From contig CAJXZI010000013.1 of the NCBI GenBank assembly GCA_913063005.1, positions 1-17,871 on the forward strand: a stretch of DNA of 17,871 nt. The letters run 5' to 3'. The notes beneath the pieces were generated by a model. It ran no database searches. It had not been told where the DNA came from and saw only the letters and a list, made by a program, of their open reading frames with translations. The number at the start of each line of letters is the position of its first letter. The stretch's first letter is position 1. The translations under genes and the position numbers were made by a program. This document shows, one piece after another, positions 14,370-17,871 of the stretch. This DNA comes from an uncultured Halieaceae bacterium. Lineage in GTDB: Bacteria; Pseudomonadota; Gammaproteobacteria; Pseudomonadales; Halieaceae.

Positions 14370-16538
14370 ATGAACCCAATGAAAAAAACTATCTACGCCA
14401 TCGCACTTTCTGTCGGAATTTCCGCCTGCGGTACTGAGGAAACAGACGGTACTAACGCCAGCGCCACCCCAGCGGTAGGCTCGGTAGAAACCCGACGAGG
14501 CGATCACATCGACACCTATTTCGGCGTGGAAGTCGCTGACCCCTATCGATGGCTCGAGGATGATTTGAGTGACGAGACCGCGGCTTGGATTGGCGATCAA
14601 AACAACGTAACCCGCGACTACCTGGCCGACATCGCAATCCGCGATGACGTAAAAGAAACCGTGGCAAGGTTGATCAATTTCGAGCGCGAGGGTGCGCCCT
14701 TCATTGCGGGCGATAACCGCTACGTCTACCGCAACTCCGGCTTGCAGAACCAGAGCATTCTCTATCGCGTTGCCGACGACGGCAGTGAGACAGTCTTCCT
14801 AGACCCCAACGGGTTCAGTGATGACGGCACCGTAAGCATGTCTGGGGTCAGCTTCACCGAAGACGGTAGCAGGGTTGCCTACCAGCTCTCTGTGGGCGGC
14901 AGCGACTGGCGCTCAATTGTGGTGCGTGATGTGGCAAGTGGCGAAGTCATTGAAACACCACTCGAGGACGTGAAGTTCTCGGGTATATCGTGGTTGGGAA
15001 ACGAAGGCTTTTTCTACTCAAGCTACGATAAGCCTGACGGTAGCGAGCTCTCTGCCAAGACCGATCAGCACAAGCTCTACTTCCACAAAATTGGCACGCC
15101 TCAAAGCGATGATGAATTGGTCTTTGGCGGCACCGCAGAACAAAAGCATCGCTATGTAGGCGCAGATGTCGGCGGTGACGATCGTTACTTACTCATCAGC
15201 GCTGCTAACTCGACCTCCGGCAACAAACTATTTGTCAAAGACCTACAGTCGAAAACGGGAGAGCTTATTACGATCTTTGCCGATGAGGGCGCCGATACGT
15301 TCTTGCTTGAGAGCGATGACGAAATCCTACTCATGGGCACCAACTACAAAGCCCCTAAGGGCCGCGTTATTGCAATTGACCCGCAAAATCCCGACGAGGC
15401 CAACTGGCGAGATATCATTCCCGAGTCTGACGTTGTGCTCACTGCGCGTGCAGGTGCGGGCTATATTTTTGCCGAGTACATGATTGACGCCATTAGTCAG
15501 GTGAAGCAGTTCGACCTGCAAGGCAATCTCGTCAGAGAGATCGAACTTCCAGACTTGGGCACCGCATCTGGGTTCTCGGGTAAGAAGGAACAAGACGAAA
15601 TCTATTTCACCTTCACCAACTACCGCATCGCACTCGCCATTTTCTCACTCGACCCTGAGTCCGGTGAGGTCACTTTGTACCGCGCTTCAAAATCACCGTT
15701 TGATGGCAATCGCTACAAAACAGAGCAGGTGTTCTACACCTCAAAAGACGGCACGCGTATCCCCATGATCATCACCTATGGAAAGGATACGGTGCTCGAT
15801 GGGACCACACCGACCATTCTGTACGCCTACGGTGGCTTCAATATCAGCATACGCCCGCGATTTAGCAGTACTGTCGCTGCATGGCTAGAGATGGGCGGCA
15901 TGTACGCCGTGCCCAATATCCGTGGTGGTGGCGAGTACGGCAAAGCCTGGCATATCGCCGGTACGAAGCTGCAAAAACAGAATGTCTTCGATGACTTCAT
16001 CGCCGCAGCAGAATTCCTGATCGACGAGGGGTACACCAGTAAAGAGCGGCTTGCCGTCAGTGGCCGATCCAACGGTGGTCTCTTAGTCGGTGCCGTAACC
16101 ACACAGCGCCCCGATCTCTTCCAGGTGTCTCTACCGGGGGTTGGCGTACTCGATATGTTGCGCTATCACACCTTCACCGCGGGCGCAGGCTGGGCCTACG
16201 ACTATGGCACGGCCGATGAGAGCAGGGAAATGTTCGAATATTTGCTAGGTTATTCACCGGTGCATAACACCAAACCCGGCACCGCCTATCCAGCCACCCT
16301 GATTACAACTGCTGAGCGCGATGATCGCGTAGTACCCGCACACTCTTTTAAATTCGCGGCTCAAATGCAATACGACCACAGGGGTGATGCACCGGTATTG
16401 ATCCGTATCGATAGCGACGCTGGACACGGCGCGGGAACACCCACAGACAAAATCATCGACCAGTACGCGGATATTTACAGTTTTACACTGAAAAATATGG
16501 GCGTTGAAACCATCAAGGGTTCGGGGGCGTCGCTTTGA
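14370..16538 (+). CDS. Prolyl oligopeptidase (S9A), lipoprotein
   Basis: The 722-aa product cleaves peptides after proline. A lipoprotein signal ends at ISAC (Cys20, or Cys17 if the second ATG at 14379 is used, which gives the more typical MKKTIYAIAL start). The mature N-terminus DPYRWLEDDLSDETAAWI is diagnostic of the family, a seven-bladed propeller fills about 105-435, and the hydrolase domain closes the chain. Catalytic Ser567 (GRSNGG), Asp651 (ERDDRVVP, with substrate-binding Arg653) and His686 (DAGHGAG) are all present, as is RGGGEYGKAWH. Length is normal for the family. Unlike the cytosolic animal enzyme, this one should act in the periplasm or at the outer membrane. A symporter gene starts 41 bp downstream. 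Confidence 0.95.
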   Translation: MNPMKKTIYAIALSVGISACGTEETDGTNASATPAVGSVETRRGDHIDTYFGVEVADPYRWLEDDLSDETAAWIGDQNNVTRDYLADIAIRDDVKETVARLINFEREGAPFIAGDNRYVYRNSGLQNQSILYRVADDGSETVFLDPNGFSDDGTVSMSGVSFTEDGSRVAYQLSVGGSDWRSIVVRDVASGEVIETPLEDVKFSGISWLGNEGFFYSSYDKPDGSELSAKTDQHKLYFHKIGTPQSDDELVFGGTAEQKHRYVGADVGGDDRYLLISAANSTSGNKLFVKDLQSKTGELITIFADEGADTFLLESDDEILLMGTNYKAPKGRVIAIDPQNPDEANWRDIIPESDVVLTARAGAGYIFAEYMIDAISQVKQFDLQGNLVREIELPDLGTASGFSGKKEQDEIYFTFTNYRIALAIFSLDPESGEVTLYRASKSPFDGNRYKTEQVFYTSKDGTRIPMIITYGKDTVLDGTTPTILYAYGGFNISIRPRFSSTVAAWLEMGGMYAVPNIRGGGEYGKAWHIAGTKLQKQNVFDDFIAAAEFLIDEGYTSKERLAVSGRSNGGLLVGAVTTQRPDLFQVSLPGVGVLDMLRYHTFTAGAGWAYDYGTADESREMFEYLLGYSPVHNTKPGTAYPATLITTAERDDRVVPAHSFKFAAQMQYDHRGDAPVLIRIDSDAGHGAGTPTDKIIDQYADIYSFTLKNMGVETIKGSGASL

Positions 16539-16579
16539 TAAAGCTCTACGCTTTCAACCTACAAAACGGCGGTTAACAC

Positions 16580-17871
16580 ATGAGCTGGTTTGTCGAGCAC
16601 TGGATTGCAAGTACTCTCCTAACAGCCTACGTCGCGGTGCTGTTTTACAATGCCTACGTAGGTAACAAAGCCGCCACTGGTATGGGCGGCTACTATGTGG
16701 GCAATCGTGAAATGAGCGGCGCTGTTGTTGGCATCTCGTTTTTCGCGACGTTTGCCTCGACCAATACGTTTATCGGTCACGCAGGCAAGGGCTATGAGTA
16801 TGGGGTCGCCTGGTTCACCCTCGCCCTACTCTTAATTTTATTTGCCTGGGTATCGTGGCGCTGGATTGGACCGCCCCTGAGACGGTTTGCCGCAGAATGG
16901 GATGCGCTGACAAACCCTGACTACCTAAAAGGTCGTATCTTGGGGAACGCCTCCAGCGCAGATCGGCACCCAATGCTACTTTTGTCGGCATCAGTGATTG
17001 TTTTCGCAAGCCTGCTTTACCTCTTGGCGATATTCAAAGGCGCCGGTCACCTCTTTCAAATCTTCCTTGGTGTGCCTTACGAGGTCGCTGTGGGCGTGAC
17101 GCTCCTCGTGGTTGTGCTGTACACATCGATTGGTGGTTTCGTATCCGTTGTCCGAACTGACGCTATCCAGGGTGTGTTCATGCTCTTAGGGGCCATGACT
17201 ATTTTTTATTTTGTTACCCGTGCTGCGGGCGGTATCGGTTCGGTCACACAGCTCATCGAAATGCCCAGCAAGCAACACCTTTTCGACCTAAATGGTGCCG
17301 CTCCCTTCGCGGTGGTTTTGGGAGTCTCACTGTCAGGGGCGCTTAAGTTGATCGTTGATCCTCGCCAGCTATCTCGCTTCTACGGCTTAAAAAGTGATGC
17401 GGAGGTGAAACGCGGCATGTGGATCGCAGTCATTGGCTTAACGCTGATTCTCGTCTGCATGTTCCCTATCGGGATCTACGCGCACCTAATTTTGGATAAC
17501 GTGACGGATACTGATCTCATTGTACCGACACTGGTCAACGACGCGGCGATTTTTCCGTTTTGGGTCACCGATCTACTCATCGTATCCATTGTGTCTGCGG
17601 CAATGTCATCCATGGATAGCGTCCTGCTTGTTGCCTCGTCAACGCTCTACAAAAATCTGATTGCCCCATTTAAAAAGGTCAAAAACGAAGTGCGCCTATC
17701 GCGATTCTCAGTAATTGGTTTCGCCTGTCTCGCCGCCTTCATGGCTCTCAACCCGCCGGGCGATATCGTTGGCATCACCATTTTCTCGGGCAGCCTCTAT
17801 GCGGTCTGCTTTTTCCCGCCTGTCGTCTTCGGCCTCTACGGCAGAGTAGCGCCCGCCTCGCGGGTCTTTCT
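16580..17871 (+). CDS. Sodium:solute symporter family protein, 3'-truncated by window edge
   Basis: The frame opens at an ATG at 16580 and stays open to the last base, giving about 430 residues of a protein that normally has about 13 membrane helices and 480-550 residues. Typical features of the SSS (Na+/proline, pantothenate) family are YYVGNREMSGAVVGISFFATFASTNTFIG (helix 1 with the Na+-site region), GFVSVVRTDAIQGVFML and the VSAAMSSMDSVLLVASS motif of helix 8, which carries Na+-site Ser residues. The substrate cannot be read with confidence; proline, other amino acids or a carboxylate are possible. The 41-bp gap after the prolyl oligopeptidase gene suggests a shared transcript. The Shine-Dalgarno is weak (GGCGG about 7 nt before the ATG). 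Confidence 0.88.
   Translation, partial: MSWFVEHWIASTLLTAYVAVLFYNAYVGNKAATGMGGYYVGNREMSGAVVGISFFATFASTNTFIGHAGKGYEYGVAWFTLALLLILFAWVSWRWIGPPLRRFAAEWDALTNPDYLKGRILGNASSADRHPMLLLSASVIVFASLLYLLAIFKGAGHLFQIFLGVPYEVAVGVTLLVVVLYTSIGGFVSVVRTDAIQGVFMLLGAMTIFYFVTRAAGGIGSVTQLIEMPSKQHLFDLNGAAPFAVVLGVSLSGALKLIVDPRQLSRFYGLKSDAEVKRGMWIAVIGLTLILVCMFPIGIYAHLILDNVTDTDLIVPTLVNDAAIFPFWVTDLLIVSIVSAAMSSMDSVLLVASSTLYKNLIAPFKKVKNEVRLSRFSVIGFACLAAFMALNPPGDIVGITIFSGSLYAVCFFPPVVFGLYGRVAPASRVF

Overview
The window looks like ordinary chromosomal DNA of moderate G+C from a free-living, aerobic, probably marine gammaproteobacterium. The clues are a Pseudomonas-type FabY ketoacyl synthase, a RibB protein with a degenerate GTP cyclohydrolase II tail, lipoprotein-anchored S41 and S9A peptidases, a DJ-1/AraC (GlxA-type) regulator and a Na+/solute symporter. 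Lineages such as OM60/NOR5 (Halieaceae) would fit, but that placement is inference. I see no rRNA, tRNA, CRISPR array, phage, conjugation or insertion-sequence genes, and no defence system.

Layout, left to right. A 5'-truncated conserved gene of unknown function (to 671) converges on a three-gene minus-strand cluster (3183 to 690): a YdjA-like nitroreductase, a membrane-anchored parvulin-type peptidyl-prolyl isomerase and a HupE/UreJ-type histidine-rich membrane protein. A 425-bp non-coding stretch follows. Then comes fabY on the minus strand (5411-3609), back to back with a GlxA/AraC-type regulator (5497-6501), a thiolase (6581-7759) and ribB (7775-8875). Fatty acid initiation and acetyl/acetoacetyl-CoA chemistry therefore sit on either side of one regulator.

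From 8876 to 9505 is a gene-poor stretch with seven perfect copies of an 8-bp tandem repeat next to a degenerate 24-bp direct repeat. Three minus-strand genes follow: a second, unrelated nitroreductase (10177-9506), an S41 protease lipoprotein with a Gly/Ser tether (11956-10466) and a glutathione S-transferase (12698-12087). Divergent from the last is an ArsR-type HTH fused to a SAM-dependent methyltransferase (12902-13831). A perfect palindrome overlaps its start codon, and a small lipoprotein of unknown function follows closely. The right end carries a prolyl oligopeptidase lipoprotein (14370-16538) and a Na+/solute symporter cut by the window edge (16580 onward), plausibly a peptide-degradation and uptake pair.

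I did not find a clearly new multi-gene system. The items most worth a second look are the ArsR-methyltransferase with its start-codon palindrome and lipoprotein partner, the octanucleotide repeat, the nitroreductase/parvulin/HupE cluster, and the altered active-site loop in RibB.
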